Below, piece by piece: positions 37,402 through 46,363 of a stretch of 64,000 nt of DNA. Under the pieces are notes generated by a model. That model saw only the letters and a list, made by a program, of their open reading frames with translations. It made no database searches and had not been told where the DNA came from. The DNA is taken from NCBI GenBank assembly GCA_019637355.1, contig JAHBVT010000001.1, positions 1,081,192 to 1,145,191 on the forward strand. The letters run 5' to 3'. Every line of letters starts with the position of its first letter. Positions within the stretch are counted from its first letter, which is position 1. Position numbers and translations under genes: made by a program. The DNA is from Gemmatimonadaceae bacterium (GTDB lineage Bacteria > Gemmatimonadota > Gemmatimonadetes > Gemmatimonadales > Gemmatimonadaceae).

Positions 37402-37700
37402 GGGTCACCACAGAGGGCACAGAGAACTGCAATTCAACGCAGAGACGCAGAGGGCGGGGAGAACTGCAGTTCAACGCAGAGACGCAGAGGGCGCGGAGGA
37501 CTGCGGGCACACTGCGACCGATAAGCTGGCGTGTGCGGTTGTTGTTTCCACAATGAATGTCTTACAGTACTGGGCTTTGTTGTGGCTGTTCTCTGCGTCC
37601 TCTGCGCCTCTGCGGTGAAAAGTCGTTGCAGCTCTCACTGCCTCTGCGGTGAGCCGTAGTTGCAGTTCTCTGTGTGCTCTGTGCCCTCTGTGGTGAACCG
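37402..37700. repeat. Family C repeat, large facing arms
   Basis: The left arm (about 37402-37505) holds repeated AACGCAGAGACGCAGAGG and CACAGAGGGCACAGAGAAC units. The right arm (about 37588-37700) holds the complementary CTCTGCGCCTCTGCGGTGA units. The centre (about 37510-37585) is less GC-rich, unrelated sequence. The whole forms a roughly 300-base inverted repeat between hutU and the radical SAM gene. Sequences of this type recur in many environmental bacterial genomes and give spurious CALCALCG-like translations. Confidence 0.85.
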
Positions 37701-38706
37701 CAGTACCCTTCCGACTTCCGTCATCCGTCCTTTGCTCAGCACCCGCTTCAAACCCTGGGACCTGTTCCCGTTCTCCCTGAAGTACGCCAAGCTGCGCCTC
37801 GCCAAGCGCCCGGTCCTTGTGCACTTCGAGGTCACGATGCGCTGCAACGCGAAGTGCAGCTTCTGCGACTACTGGAAGACGCCGGCGGACCGCAAGGCAC
37901 ACGAACTCAAGAGTTTCGTGGACGCCGCGAAGCACTTCGATCCGATGCTCATCACGTGGACGGGCGGCGAACCGCTGCTGCGTAGCGACCTCGAGGACCT
38001 GGTCGCGGCGGTGGATGGGGTCATCCGCACCAAGTACACGACGCTGATCACGCACGGCGCGATGCTGAGCCTCGAACGCGCCCGTGGGCTGTGGCAGGCG
38101 GGGATCGGTCAGTTCAGCATCTCGCTCGACTATCTCGACGAGCGTCACGATGCCGCCCGCGGCATCCCGGGGCTCGCCCAGAAGATCCTCGGCGTCGCCG
38201 AGCGCATCCGCGCCGAGGGAATGACCGTGCGCTTCAACACGGTCATCAAGGACGGCAACCTCGACGACGTCCTGCCGTTGGTGCAGGCTGCCGAACGGAT
38301 GCGCGTGGGCGTGAACCTCTCGGTCTACACCGACGCCAAGAACGGCAACCGCGCACACCTCCTCGGCCCCGATCACTTCGCGCGCGTCGAGGCGTTGGTG
38401 CAGGGCCTGCTCGCCTTCAAGCGCCGCCGTCGCGGCACGATCTCCAACTCGGATCATTACCTCGCCAACATCCCGCGCTACCTGCGCGGCGAGCTGACCG
38501 AGCCCTGTCTCTCGGGGCAAGACACGATTCACATCGATCCGTACGGCCACGTGCGCCGCTGTCCCGACTTTCCGGCAGACGGGCATTGGAGCACGTATGA
38601 TGGGTACGAGCCGATTGCGTGCGACTTGTGTTACTACGCGTGTCGAGGGGAGGCGCAGGCGCCCTTGAGGCTGAACCGGTTCTTGGATTTGGCGTCTTCT
38701 CCCTAG
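37693..38706 (+). CDS. Radical SAM protein of unknown specificity
   Basis: The protein (337 residues from GTG 37693) has the radical SAM cluster motif CNAKCSFC with Cys51, Cys55 and Cys58, the GGEPLL SAM-contact motif, and a MoaA/PqqE-like barrel. The C-terminal part has further cysteines (EPCLSGQ, RRCPDFP, CDLCYYACRG) that could bind an extra iron-sulfur cluster, as in SPASM-type maturases. The start is uncertain: residues before RFKPWDLFPFSLKYAKL come from family B and C repeat sequence, and a TTG at 37732 would remove most of it. It sits between hutU and hutI, but no role in histidine breakdown is known for such a protein. Confidence 0.75.
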   Translation: MNRSTLPTSVIRPLLSTRFKPWDLFPFSLKYAKLRLAKRPVLVHFEVTMRCNAKCSFCDYWKTPADRKAHELKSFVDAAKHFDPMLITWTGGEPLLRSDLEDLVAAVDGVIRTKYTTLITHGAMLSLERARGLWQAGIGQFSISLDYLDERHDAARGIPGLAQKILGVAERIRAEGMTVRFNTVIKDGNLDDVLPLVQAAERMRVGVNLSVYTDAKNGNRAHLLGPDHFARVEALVQGLLAFKRRRRGTISNSDHYLANIPRYLRGELTEPCLSGQDTIHIDPYGHVRRCPDFPADGHWSTYDGYEPIACDLCYYACRGEAQAPLRLNRFLDLASSP

Positions 38707-38870
38707 TTGGGAGAAGGGAGGCGGAAGGCGGGTGAAGGCAGGGAGACGGCAGAAGCACGACGGCCGAGAGAGGGGTAAAAGGTCCTCTCCCGACCCTCTC
38801 CCCTCTCCCAACCATCTCCCCTCTCCCGTCTCCCCGCCGTCACCCACCTCCCCCTCTCCCGTCTCCCAAC
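38706..38870. repeat. Family A repeat, facing arms
   Basis: The left arm (38706-38748) starts inside the radical SAM stop codon. The right arm (about 38828-38870) is its reverse complement at most positions; both contain the family core and end in GTTGGGAGA on their respective strands. Extra CTCTCCCAACCATCTCCC units fill 38790-38828. The right arm ends six bases before the probable TTG start of hutI. Confidence 0.88.
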
Positions 38871-38875
38871 CTGAA

Positions 38876-40141
38876 TTGCACACAATCTTCGTAAACGCCT
38901 CCGAGGCTGTCACCTGCGCCGGCCCCCCCGCCGCCCGCCGCGGCTCGGCAATGCGAGACGCCGCCGTCCGCCCCGGCCACGGCATCGCAGTTGACGCCGA
39001 CGGTCGCATCGTCGCCGTCGCGCCGGACAAGGAACTGCTGGCGCAGTTTCCGGGTGCACACGAAGTGGACTGCGCCCGTGGCGTCCTGACACCGGGCTTC
39101 GTGGACTCGCACACGCACGCCATTTTCGGGCGCCCGCGGCACCCGGAGCAGGAGCTGCGCGCCGCCGGCGTGGGCTATATGGAGATTGCCAAGCGGGGTG
39201 GGGGCATCCACTCGTCGGTGCGTGACCTGCGCGAGCGCAGTGAACAGGAGCTCGTGGCGCTCGCCGCCGAGCGCATTCGGCGTCTCGCCGCGCACGGCAG
39301 CACGACCATCGAGGTGAAGTCGGGTTACGGCCTCTCGCTGGAGAGTGAGCTGCGCACGTTGCGTGTCATTCGCGCGCTCGCCCAGGAGCTGCCGGTGCGG
39401 CTCGTGCCGACCTTCCTCGGCGCGCACGAAGTGCCGCTGGAGTATCGTGAGGCGCCGCGCACGCGTGAGGAGTACATCGCGGTGGTGGTGGACGAGATGC
39501 TGCCGGCGGTCGCCAGTGAGGGGCTCGCGCGCTTCTGCGACATTTTCTGCGAACCCGGCGTGTACACGGCCGCCGAGGCGCGGCACATCCTCGGTGCGGC
39601 GCGCGGTCACGGGCTGGCACTCAAGCTGCACGCCGACGAACTCGAGCACGCCGGCGCCGCCGAGCTGGCCGCGGAGATCGGCGCGACGTCGGCGGATCAC
39701 TTGGCGGCCGTGTCGGGACTGGGCATCAAGGCGCTGGCGGCGTCCGGCACCGTCGCCACGCTGCTGCCCGGTACGATGCTTTTCCTGGGGCGCAGCAAGC
39801 AGGCGCCTGCCCGTGCGATGCTCGACGCCGGCTGCGCCATCGCGCTGGCGTCGGACTTCAATCCCGGGACCAGCCCAACGGTGAATTTTCCGCTCATCCT
39901 GACGCTGGGCGTCAGTCAACTGCGGCTGAGCGTGGCCGAGGCGTTCGTCGCCGCCACGGTGAACGGAGCGGCAGCGCTCGGGATGGCGGATTCCATCGGG
40001 CAACTGGCCCGCGGATTCGCGGCGGACATCGCCCTCTTCGACGTCCGCGACCACCGTGAAATCCCCTACTGGTATGGGGATCACCGGTGCGTGGCGACCT
40101 GGGTGCAGGGGCGTCCCGCCCACCCGCGTTCGGGGTCCTGA
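38876..40141 (+). CDS. hutI: Imidazolonepropionase
   Basis: Third step of histidine degradation: hydrolyses imidazolonepropionate to formiminoglutamate. The 421-residue amidohydrolase shows metal ligands in GFVDSHTHAIFG, HADE and the ASDFNPGTSP aspartate, plus FVNASEAVTC at the N-terminus and the C-terminal NGAAALGMADSIGQL region. The probable start is TTG 38876, since the family begins with that xTIFVNA strand. An upstream in-frame ATG at 38732 would translate family A repeat sequence. hutG or hutF for the last step is not in the window. Confidence 0.92.
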   Translation: MHTIFVNASEAVTCAGPPAARRGSAMRDAAVRPGHGIAVDADGRIVAVAPDKELLAQFPGAHEVDCARGVLTPGFVDSHTHAIFGRPRHPEQELRAAGVGYMEIAKRGGGIHSSVRDLRERSEQELVALAAERIRRLAAHGSTTIEVKSGYGLSLESELRTLRVIRALAQELPVRLVPTFLGAHEVPLEYREAPRTREEYIAVVVDEMLPAVASEGLARFCDIFCEPGVYTAAEARHILGAARGHGLALKLHADELEHAGAAELAAEIGATSADHLAAVSGLGIKALAASGTVATLLPGTMLFLGRSKQAPARAMLDAGCAIALASDFNPGTSPTVNFPLILTLGVSQLRLSVAEAFVAATVNGAAALGMADSIGQLARGFAADIALFDVRDHREIPYWYGDHRCVATWVQGRPAHPRSGS

Positions 40142-40230
40142 GACTGGCAAGGCAAAGAGGGCCGCAAACGGGTCCGGAAAGAGTACCCGAATCGGAGGCG
40201 CTGCCGGCACCCGCAAAGTCGCCCAAACAG

Positions 40231-40260
40231 TTGTCTCAGCGAGGGTTCGGCGGGTAGCTT
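40231..40260 (+). promoter_or_regulatory. Sigma-70-type promoter of the first TPR gene
   Basis: TTGTCT at 40231-40236, an 18-base spacer and TAGCTT at 40255-40260 precede ATG 40271 by ten bases. Initiation would leave only about four untranslated bases. Confidence 0.55.
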
Positions 40261-40270
40261 TCGGGTCGCT

Positions 40271-42715
40271 ATGGCCGATATCCTCAAGCTCAAGAAGAAG
40301 GCGGCCGATCTCGAGGCCAAGAAGCAGCTCGACAAGGCGCTCGACGTCTATCGGGAGATTGTGGACGCCTTCGAAGCGGGAGAGGAGGAAGCGATCGACA
40401 TCCCCCTCTACAACCGCGTCGGCGATATGCTCCAGAAGGCCGGTCATCTCGCCGAGGCAGTCGCGGTTTGGGAGAAGGCCGTGGACCGCTACGCCGAGGG
40501 TGGTTTCTACAATCCCGCCATCGCGCTCTGCAACAAGATCCTGCGGCAGTCGCCAGGGCGCACGGTGGTGTACTACAAGCTCGGAAAGATCCACGCCGAG
40601 AAGGGCTTCAACGGCGATGCGCGCCAGAACTTTCTCGAGTACGCCAGTCGGCAGCAGAAGTCCGGCAATCTCGACGAAGCCTTCCGTGCGCTGAAGGAGT
40701 TCGCCGACCTCGTGCCGGACCAGCACGATGTACGGCTGATGCTCGCCGACCAACTCGTGAAGGCCGGCCGCAAGGACGAGGCCATCCCACAACTGCAACT
40801 GGGGTATTCGCAGGCCACGGCGGATGGCAACGACGCCGCGGCGGACGAGCTCGCCGCGAAGATGAAGGAGATCGACCCGTCGGTGGAGCCGGAAGTGACC
40901 GAGGGACCCTCGTCGGGTGGCGGCGGCGGGCTGGTGTTCCTCGACACCGGTGACGACGCGCCGAAGAAGCGCTCGACTCGCCCGGTCAGTCAGGCGGACC
41001 TCAAGCGCGTGTCCAAGGCGGTGCAAGGGCTCGAGCTGCTCGAGCCGCCGCCGGAAATCGCTGCTGCGGGGCAGAAGCCTGCGGCGAAGTCCGCTCCCGA
41101 GCCAGCGGCACCAGCGGCACCAGCTGCACCCAAGGCCCCCGCCGTTCCGAAAGCCCCAGCCGCCGAGGCAGCGCCGACACCAGACCTGCTGATCGAACCG
41201 ACCGACGTCGGCGCCGATGCACCGCCGCCGCCGCGCGGTTCCGTCGTCGGCCTCGAGGTCACGAACCTTGGCGACGAAGCCCCAGCGCCGGCGGCCGACC
41301 TGCCGCTGATGGAGATCGAGCCGACGGCTGCAGAGCCTGCCGCCGACCTGCCGCTGATCGAACCGGAGCCGCTGATCGAGCCCGAGCCGACGATTTCGCT
41401 CGAGCCCAAGGTCGCACCGGCGGACGCGAGCGCCGGCTTCGCCGACCTCGACCTGCTCGACGTGGAACACTCCGGCGCGGTGGACGCCCCGGTCTTCGAC
41501 ACGACCGCCAAGCCCGCTGCGGATCTGCCGCTGATGGACCTCGGTGGCGACGAGATCGAGCTGGTCGAGCCGGACACCGTCCCGTCGCCGACGGCTGAGC
41601 CGTCTGCGGACCTGCCGCTGCTCGATGAGGAGCCCGAGGCGCCGTCGGCGCGCGAGGTGGCAGTGCCCGTCTCCGCGCCCCTCTCGGTGGACACGCTGCG
41701 CGCCAAGGTCGAGGCCGCGCCCGAGGATTGGGGCGCGCATCGCCAGCTCGCCGAGGCCCTGCTCGAACAGGGCGACCGCGCCGGCGCGATGGCCGAGTTC
41801 GAGGCCGCGATGGCCGGCTTCGAGGCCGAGGGCGACCTCGACACCGCCGGCTCCATCGCCGAAGAGATCGTGCGGCTGGATCCGAAATCCATCCGCTCGC
41901 ACCAGAAGCGCGTCGAGTTCGCGTTCCGCGCCAACGATCGCGCCAGCCTCGCCGAGGCCTACCTGGAGCTGGCCGACGCCCTGCTCGGTGACGGGCAGGC
42001 GCAGAAGGCCCGCGCGGTGTATCTGCGCGTCCTCGACATTCTCCCCGATGACCTGCGCGCGCAGGCGGCCATCGAGGCCATCCCGCTGGACGAGTCGCCG
42101 TCGGCGCCGCCGCCGCGTCGCTCGACCACTGCAGCGCCGGAGAAGCAGGCCGCGCCGGCGTCGACTCCCGCCGCCGAGGCGGAGGATGATTACGTCTCGC
42201 TCGGCGACTGGCTGCGCGAAGACGACGAGCCCAAGTCCACGCGGATGGTCGTCGAAGAGAAGGAGCCCACCGGCGACGAGGCGGCGGACTTCTCGGATAT
42301 GCTGCGCAAGTTCAAGCAGGGCGTCGCCGACAACGTGGATGACGAGGATCACGAGGCGCACTACGACCTCGGCGTGGCCTACAAGGAGATGGGGCTCGTG
42401 GACGAGGCCATCGCCGAGTTCCAGAAGGCCTTGCGCGGCACCGCCAACCGGGCGCGTACCTTCGAGGCGCTGGGCAACTGCTTCGTGGAGAAGGGGCAGT
42501 TGCCGGTGGCCGCGACGATCCTGCAGCGTGCGCTCTCCGAGCCCGGTGTGCGCGACGAAGCCCTCGTCGGCGTGCTCTACCTGCTCGGCGCCATCGCCGA
42601 GGAGTCGCAGCAGTTCGCCGACGCCAAGCGATACTACGAGCGCGTGTTCGCCGTGGACATCCAGTTCCGCGACATCGGCGACCGCCTGAACACCGTGGAG
42701 CAGCAGCTTTCGTGA
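40271..42715 (+). CDS. Long TPR protein with Pro/Ala-acidic linker (I)
   Basis: An 814-residue protein, apparently cytoplasmic (no signal peptide or membrane helix). The N-terminus (1-200) has TPR units (KKQLDKALDVYREIVDAFE, GHLAEAVAVWEKAVDRYAEGG, PAIALCNKILRQSPGRTVVYY). Residues about 205-470 are low-complexity Ala/Pro/Glu/Asp sequence with four copies of an ADLPL(M/I/L) motif near residues 342, 358, 417 and 446. The C-terminus (about 475-814) has further TPR units (LAEALLEQGDRAGAMAEFEAAM, YDLGVAYKEMGLVDEAIAEFQKALRG). It could be a scaffold or assembly factor. A paralogue of the same design lies at 46442. The GTG of the next gene overlaps its stop. Confidence 0.8.
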   Translation: MADILKLKKKAADLEAKKQLDKALDVYREIVDAFEAGEEEAIDIPLYNRVGDMLQKAGHLAEAVAVWEKAVDRYAEGGFYNPAIALCNKILRQSPGRTVVYYKLGKIHAEKGFNGDARQNFLEYASRQQKSGNLDEAFRALKEFADLVPDQHDVRLMLADQLVKAGRKDEAIPQLQLGYSQATADGNDAAADELAAKMKEIDPSVEPEVTEGPSSGGGGGLVFLDTGDDAPKKRSTRPVSQADLKRVSKAVQGLELLEPPPEIAAAGQKPAAKSAPEPAAPAAPAAPKAPAVPKAPAAEAAPTPDLLIEPTDVGADAPPPPRGSVVGLEVTNLGDEAPAPAADLPLMEIEPTAAEPAADLPLIEPEPLIEPEPTISLEPKVAPADASAGFADLDLLDVEHSGAVDAPVFDTTAKPAADLPLMDLGGDEIELVEPDTVPSPTAEPSADLPLLDEEPEAPSAREVAVPVSAPLSVDTLRAKVEAAPEDWGAHRQLAEALLEQGDRAGAMAEFEAAMAGFEAEGDLDTAGSIAEEIVRLDPKSIRSHQKRVEFAFRANDRASLAEAYLELADALLGDGQAQKARAVYLRVLDILPDDLRAQAAIEAIPLDESPSAPPPRRSTTAAPEKQAAPASTPAAEAEDDYVSLGDWLREDDEPKSTRMVVEEKEPTGDEAADFSDMLRKFKQGVADNVDDEDHEAHYDLGVAYKEMGLVDEAIAEFQKALRGTANRARTFEALGNCFVEKGQLPVAATILQRALSEPGVRDEALVGVLYLLGAIAEESQQFADAKRYYERVFAVDIQFRDIGDRLNTVEQQLS

Positions 42716-43716
42716 GCCTCGAGGCCCGCCTCCAACTGCCGGTGGCCGAAGCGCTCCGGGAGATCCAGGTCCCCATCCAGGACCGGCTGGCCCGCGTACC
42801 GGACGAGATGTGGCGCATCATCCAGGCCGATGTCGCCATCATCGAGGCGGCCAACGCCCATCTGCGCGGGATGCGCGGCAAACTGTTCCGCCCCACGCTG
42901 CTGCTGCTGGCCTCGAGCATCGAGGGCCAGCCCGAGGAGCGCGCCGTCCCGCTGGCCGCCGTCGCCGAGCTCGTGCACCTCACCAGCGTCGTGCACGACG
43001 ACTCAGTGGACCACTCGGTGCTGCGCCGCGGCCAGCCGACCATCAATGCGCTCTTCTCGCACCAGGTCGCCGTGCTGATGGGCGACTTCCTCTTCGCCAA
43101 GGCCGTGGCCGAGCTCGTGCGCCTCGGTGATATGGAGCCGCTGCGGGTGTTCACGCAGGCCTCCAGCGAGATGACCGTGGGCGAGCTGCGACAGCTCGCG
43201 AGCTTCGACGCACTGGCCTTCACCGAGCAGGACTACCGCACCTTGATCCGCGCCAAGACGGCCTCGTTGGTCGGCGCGGCCTGCGAGATGGGCGCCCTCG
43301 CCGGCGCGCCGCGCTTCCGCACGCAGATGCGCACCTTCGGCGAGAGCATCGGAATGGCCTTCCAGGTGGCCGACGACCTCCTCGACTACACCGAGCAGGA
43401 GGCCGTCACGGGCAAGCCCAGCGGCAACGACCTCAAAGAGCACAAGGTCACGCTGCCGCTGATCCACGCCCTGCCGCGGATGTCCACGGCCCAGCGCGGC
43501 GTGGTGGATGCCTTGTTCGCCGACGCCACGCCGAGTGACGCGTCGATCGCCGAGGTCGTCGGCATCGTGACGGAGTGCGGCGGGCTGGAGTATGCCCGCG
43601 CCGAGGGCGAGCGCTTTGCCGCCGCGGCCGAGGGCGCACTCAGCGACCTGCCGGAGAGCGACGTGAAGCAAGCCTTGGCGGATGCCCTCGCCTACGTGAT
43701 GGACCGCCGCGCCTGA
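42712..43716 (+). CDS. Trans-polyprenyl diphosphate synthase
   Basis: Prenyltransferase (334 residues) that extends allylic diphosphates with isopentenyl diphosphate, probably for quinone side chains or other isoprenoids. It has the first aspartate-rich motif in VHDDSVDHSVLRRGQPT, GDFLFAKAV, the KTASLVGAACEMGA stretch, and the second motif in AFQVADDLLDYT followed by GKPSGNDLKEHKVTLPLI. All match the IspA/IspB class. Product chain length cannot be judged with confidence. The GTG start overlaps the TPR gene by four bases, and its stop shares a base with the next ATG. Confidence 0.93.
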   Translation: MSLEARLQLPVAEALREIQVPIQDRLARVPDEMWRIIQADVAIIEAANAHLRGMRGKLFRPTLLLLASSIEGQPEERAVPLAAVAELVHLTSVVHDDSVDHSVLRRGQPTINALFSHQVAVLMGDFLFAKAVAELVRLGDMEPLRVFTQASSEMTVGELRQLASFDALAFTEQDYRTLIRAKTASLVGAACEMGALAGAPRFRTQMRTFGESIGMAFQVADDLLDYTEQEAVTGKPSGNDLKEHKVTLPLIHALPRMSTAQRGVVDALFADATPSDASIAEVVGIVTECGGLEYARAEGERFAAAAEGALSDLPESDVKQALADALAYVMDRRA

Positions 43717-44006
43717 TGCCGCCGACCTCGCTCAAGGGATCGGCCAAGCACCGGCCGGGGTACCATCTGATGGTGCTGTCCATCGGCTTCGTGGTGGGCG
43801 GCTTCCTGACGCAGTTCGCGCGCCTGTTCCTGCCCGCCGGCGCCGTGAAGGAGTTTCTCACGACCGGAGTCACGCCGTCGATCGGCGCGCTGCCGATCGA
43901 CCTCATCATCGTCAAGTTCGCCGTCGGACCCATCGCGCTCGACGTCTCGTTGCTGAGCCTTGTCGGGGTCCTTGGCGCCTATCTCATCGCGCGTTCGCTG
44001 TTCTAG
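43716..44006 (+). CDS. Small membrane protein, DUF4321-like
   Basis: A 96-residue protein with two hydrophobic segments (about 18-40 and 74-93) separated by LTTGVTPSIGALPIDLIIVKFAVG. The arrangement of an N-terminal GG-containing helix, a conserved middle ending in a strand-like stretch and a final VSLLSLVGVLGAYLIARSLF helix resembles DUF4321 proteins of unknown function. It is tightly coupled to the prenyl synthase upstream. The TAG stop lies inside the Shine-Dalgarno sequence of tatA. Confidence 0.65.
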   Translation: MPPTSLKGSAKHRPGYHLMVLSIGFVVGGFLTQFARLFLPAGAVKEFLTTGVTPSIGALPIDLIIVKFAVGPIALDVSLLSLVGVLGAYLIARSLF

Positions 44007-44015
44007 GAGGCACGT

Positions 44016-44261
44016 ATGCTCGGACTCGGCCCGACCGAACTCTTCATCGGTCTCATCATCGTCCTGTTGCTCTTCGGCGCCAAGCGCATCCCCGAGATCG
44101 CGGGATCGTTCGGCAAGGGCATTAAGGAATTCAAGAAGAATATGAACGAAGTGCAGGCGGAGATCGCCAAGCCGGCGGAGCGCGAGAGCCTGCCGCCGAG
44201 CTCGGCCGAACGCGCCCCAAGCCAGGAGAGCGAGCAGAAGGAGCCGAAGAGGTTGCTGTAG
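44016..44261 (+). CDS. tatA: Twin-arginine translocase subunit TatA/E
   Basis: Pore-forming subunit of the Tat system. The 81-residue protein begins with [38 protein letters not shown], the membrane helix and amphipathic helix typical of TatA, followed by a charged disordered tail. AGGAGG at 44005-44010, five bases before the ATG, is a strong Shine-Dalgarno sequence. The FGxKRIPE motif is intact. tatC is at 30274. Confidence 0.95.
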   Translation: MLGLGPTELFIGLIIVLLLFGAKRIPEIAGSFGKGIKEFKKNMNEVQAEIAKPAERESLPPSSAERAPSQESEQKEPKRLL

Positions 44262-44262
44262 T

Positions 44263-44369
44263 ACGGATGACGGATGACGGATGACGGATGAAACAGGCGC
44301 GGGGGTGAGCTCAGTGGCTCACCCCCGCGCTGTCGTTGCAGCTAGCGTCCGTCCTCCGTCATCCGTCCC
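44263..44369. repeat. Family B repeat, facing arms around a 14-base hairpin
   Basis: The purine arm (44263-44290) follows the tatA stop and the pyrimidine arm (44347-44369) abuts the stop codon of the convergent ppiD-like gene. Between them is a perfect 14-base stem, 44297-44310 with 44317-44330, and a six-base loop. Located between convergent genes, it is a strong candidate bidirectional terminator, though it lacks a run of T. Confidence 0.88.
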
Positions 44370-46202
44370 CTACTCGACGACCTGCCGCCGCAACGTCGCA
44401 TTCACCTCTCGGCGCTTGTCCTCGATCTTCGCCGACTGGCGCAGCTGCTCGAGGTACTGCCGGATGCGGGCCTCGCGGGCGTTGGGGAGTTGCTGCTGGC
44501 GCAGGATCTCCTTGATGAGCTCGAAGTCTTCGCGGTCGGCGGTGCTGCGGCGATTGGCCTGCAGCAGGATCACGGCGTCGACGGTCTTCACCAGCACCGG
44601 CGTGCCGAGCGGGGCGCCGAAGGAGGCGCCGATGGCTTCGTTGGCGAAGCCGAGGCCGGGGACGAAGTTGCGACGGGTGAAGGCAGCCGGTGTGTCCACG
44701 ACGAGGCCGGCCTTCGTGGCCGCAGCGGCCAGTGACGTCGCCCGCGCGTCGGCGAGCAGGGCCTCGCCCTGCGCCACGAGGCCTTCGACGGCCTTGCGCT
44801 GCTTGAGCGCCGTGAGGATGTCCTCCTGCACGCTCTCGAAGGACTGCTTGCCGCCCTCGGTCAGCGAGTCGAGGCGCACCAAGTAGTAGCCGTCCTGGTC
44901 GTCGATCAGGTCGCTGGTCTCACCCGGGCGGACGCCGGTGAACGCCCAACCACTGACACCGCGCACGCCGCGGCCCTGATACACGGCCGCCTGGCCCTCG
45001 ACCACGGGCACCTGCGTGACGAGCAGCGACAGCTGCTGCGCGGCGTCGTCGAACTTCTGCGGCTCCATCGAGCCCGCAGCGAGGCCTGCGAGGCGGTCGG
45101 CCAAGCGGTCCGTGGCCGTCGCCGCCGAGTCGCCTTGCTCAACGCGTAGCAGGATGTGGCGGAGGTCCAGCGTATCACCCTTGCGGTCCGTCACCTGGAT
45201 CAAGTGCCAGCCGAAGTCCGTGCGCACCGGCTCCGAGATCTGGCCGGCGCGCAGGGCGAAGGCCGCGGTCTCGAAGGGCGCCACGAAGCGGCCGCGCGGG
45301 CCGCGGCCCAGGCTGCCGCCGTCCGCCGCCGAGACGGAGTCCATCGACTCGCGCGCGGCGACGTCCGCGAAGCTGCTGCGGCCACTCGTGATCTCGGCGC
45401 GCAGTTCACGCAGGCGCGCCACGGTGCGGGTCGTGTCGGCCGCCGTCGGGACGCGGCTGATGCTCACCATCGAGAGCACCGCGCGGCCCTGCCGCTCCCA
45501 CCGATCGGCGTACTGCTGGTAGTAGCGGCGCGCCTCGGCGGTGGTCACCTGCGCCGCCTCGATCTGCGCCGGTGTCGGCCGCAGCGCCAGGAACGAGACC
45601 GCCGCCGAGTCGCGCTCGTCGCGGTACGTCTGCCACAGCATCTCATCACTCAGCCAAGTCTCCGACGCGACTTGACCGAAGAGCTTCGTGCGCGGAATCT
45701 CCGTGCGGTAATACTCCTCGAGCTGGCGCAGCAGACCCTGCTGACGCGCCACCGGCGAGGCCAGGAAGCGCTGGTACTTTTCGGGGTCGAAGCGGCCGTC
45801 CGTCTGCAGCTCCGGCGCGTTGTAGAACTGGGGCGGGGGAGAGAACCGTGCGGCGTTGACGATCTCCTCATCCGTGACGCGGATGCCGCGGCGCTCGTAC
45901 TCCTGTTGGAGGAGGATGTCCGTGACGAGCTGGTCGAAGGCCTGCTGCTCCAACTGCAGGCGCTCGTCCGCCGTGACGGGCTGCCCCGACTGCTGCTCCT
46001 GCTGCTGCTGGAGCTGACGCGTCACGTTGTCCCAGGCGAGGTACGTGATCTTCGTGCCGTTCACCGACCCGACGGTCGTCGTGGCGCTCACGCCAGTCAT
46101 CCCGACGAGGCCGGAGAGGTCGGCAAAGAGGAAGCCGCCCACGAAGGCGACGAACAGGAAAATCCAGATGAACTTGGCAGCGCCCCGCATCTGTTGCAGC
46201 AC
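44370..46202 (-). CDS. ppiD: PpiD/SurA-type membrane-anchored peptidyl-prolyl isomerase
   Basis: Periplasmic folding factor (610 residues from GTG 46202) tethered by one N-terminal helix (AAKFIWIFLFVAFVGGFLF). It has a SurA-like chaperone domain (SVNGTKITYLAWDNVTRQ onward), a parvulin domain at about 220-340 (FADVAARESMDSVSAADGG, PFETAAFALRAGQISEPV, GWHLIQV), and a second PpiC-like half without strong catalytic residues. The start is set at GTG 46202 (MLQQMRGAAK); ATG 46190 and an upstream extension to 46247 are alternatives. TAGGAT eight bases before the GTG on this strand could be its -10 box. Confidence 0.87.
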   Translation of the reverse strand: MLQQMRGAAKFIWIFLFVAFVGGFLFADLSGLVGMTGVSATTTVGSVNGTKITYLAWDNVTRQLQQQQEQQSGQPVTADERLQLEQQAFDQLVTDILLQQEYERRGIRVTDEEIVNAARFSPPPQFYNAPELQTDGRFDPEKYQRFLASPVARQQGLLRQLEEYYRTEIPRTKLFGQVASETWLSDEMLWQTYRDERDSAAVSFLALRPTPAQIEAAQVTTAEARRYYQQYADRWERQGRAVLSMVSISRVPTAADTTRTVARLRELRAEITSGRSSFADVAARESMDSVSAADGGSLGRGPRGRFVAPFETAAFALRAGQISEPVRTDFGWHLIQVTDRKGDTLDLRHILLRVEQGDSAATATDRLADRLAGLAAGSMEPQKFDDAAQQLSLLVTQVPVVEGQAAVYQGRGVRGVSGWAFTGVRPGETSDLIDDQDGYYLVRLDSLTEGGKQSFESVQEDILTALKQRKAVEGLVAQGEALLADARATSLAAAATKAGLVVDTPAAFTRRNFVPGLGFANEAIGASFGAPLGTPVLVKTVDAVILLQANRRSTADREDFELIKEILRQQQLPNAREARIRQYLEQLRQSAKIEDKRREVNATLRRQVVE

Positions 46203-46363
46203 GGCGGAGAATCCTAGGCTTACGGGAGGAAGAGAGGCCGGCGGCACGGGGACTTCGCGGGACCCTCGGGTCCGGCGGAAACGCGCGCCGCTGGGGGGAA
46301 CACCAAAGCCTCGAAACCTACCCGCCGAACCGACCTAAAATCAAGCCAGACGTAGACTTCTGA

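Noticed and set aside
38732..38875. ATG-initiated extension of hutI
   Set aside because: The extra 48 residues are translated family A repeat; TTG 38876 gives the normal imidazolonepropionase N-terminus.
38840..42361. Very long open frame on the minus strand opposite hutI and the first TPR gene (also 6234-8936 opposite secA)
   Set aside because: GC-rich codon use keeps opposite frames open; the translations are Arg/His/Leu-rich without family motifs, while the plus strand encodes clear conserved proteins.
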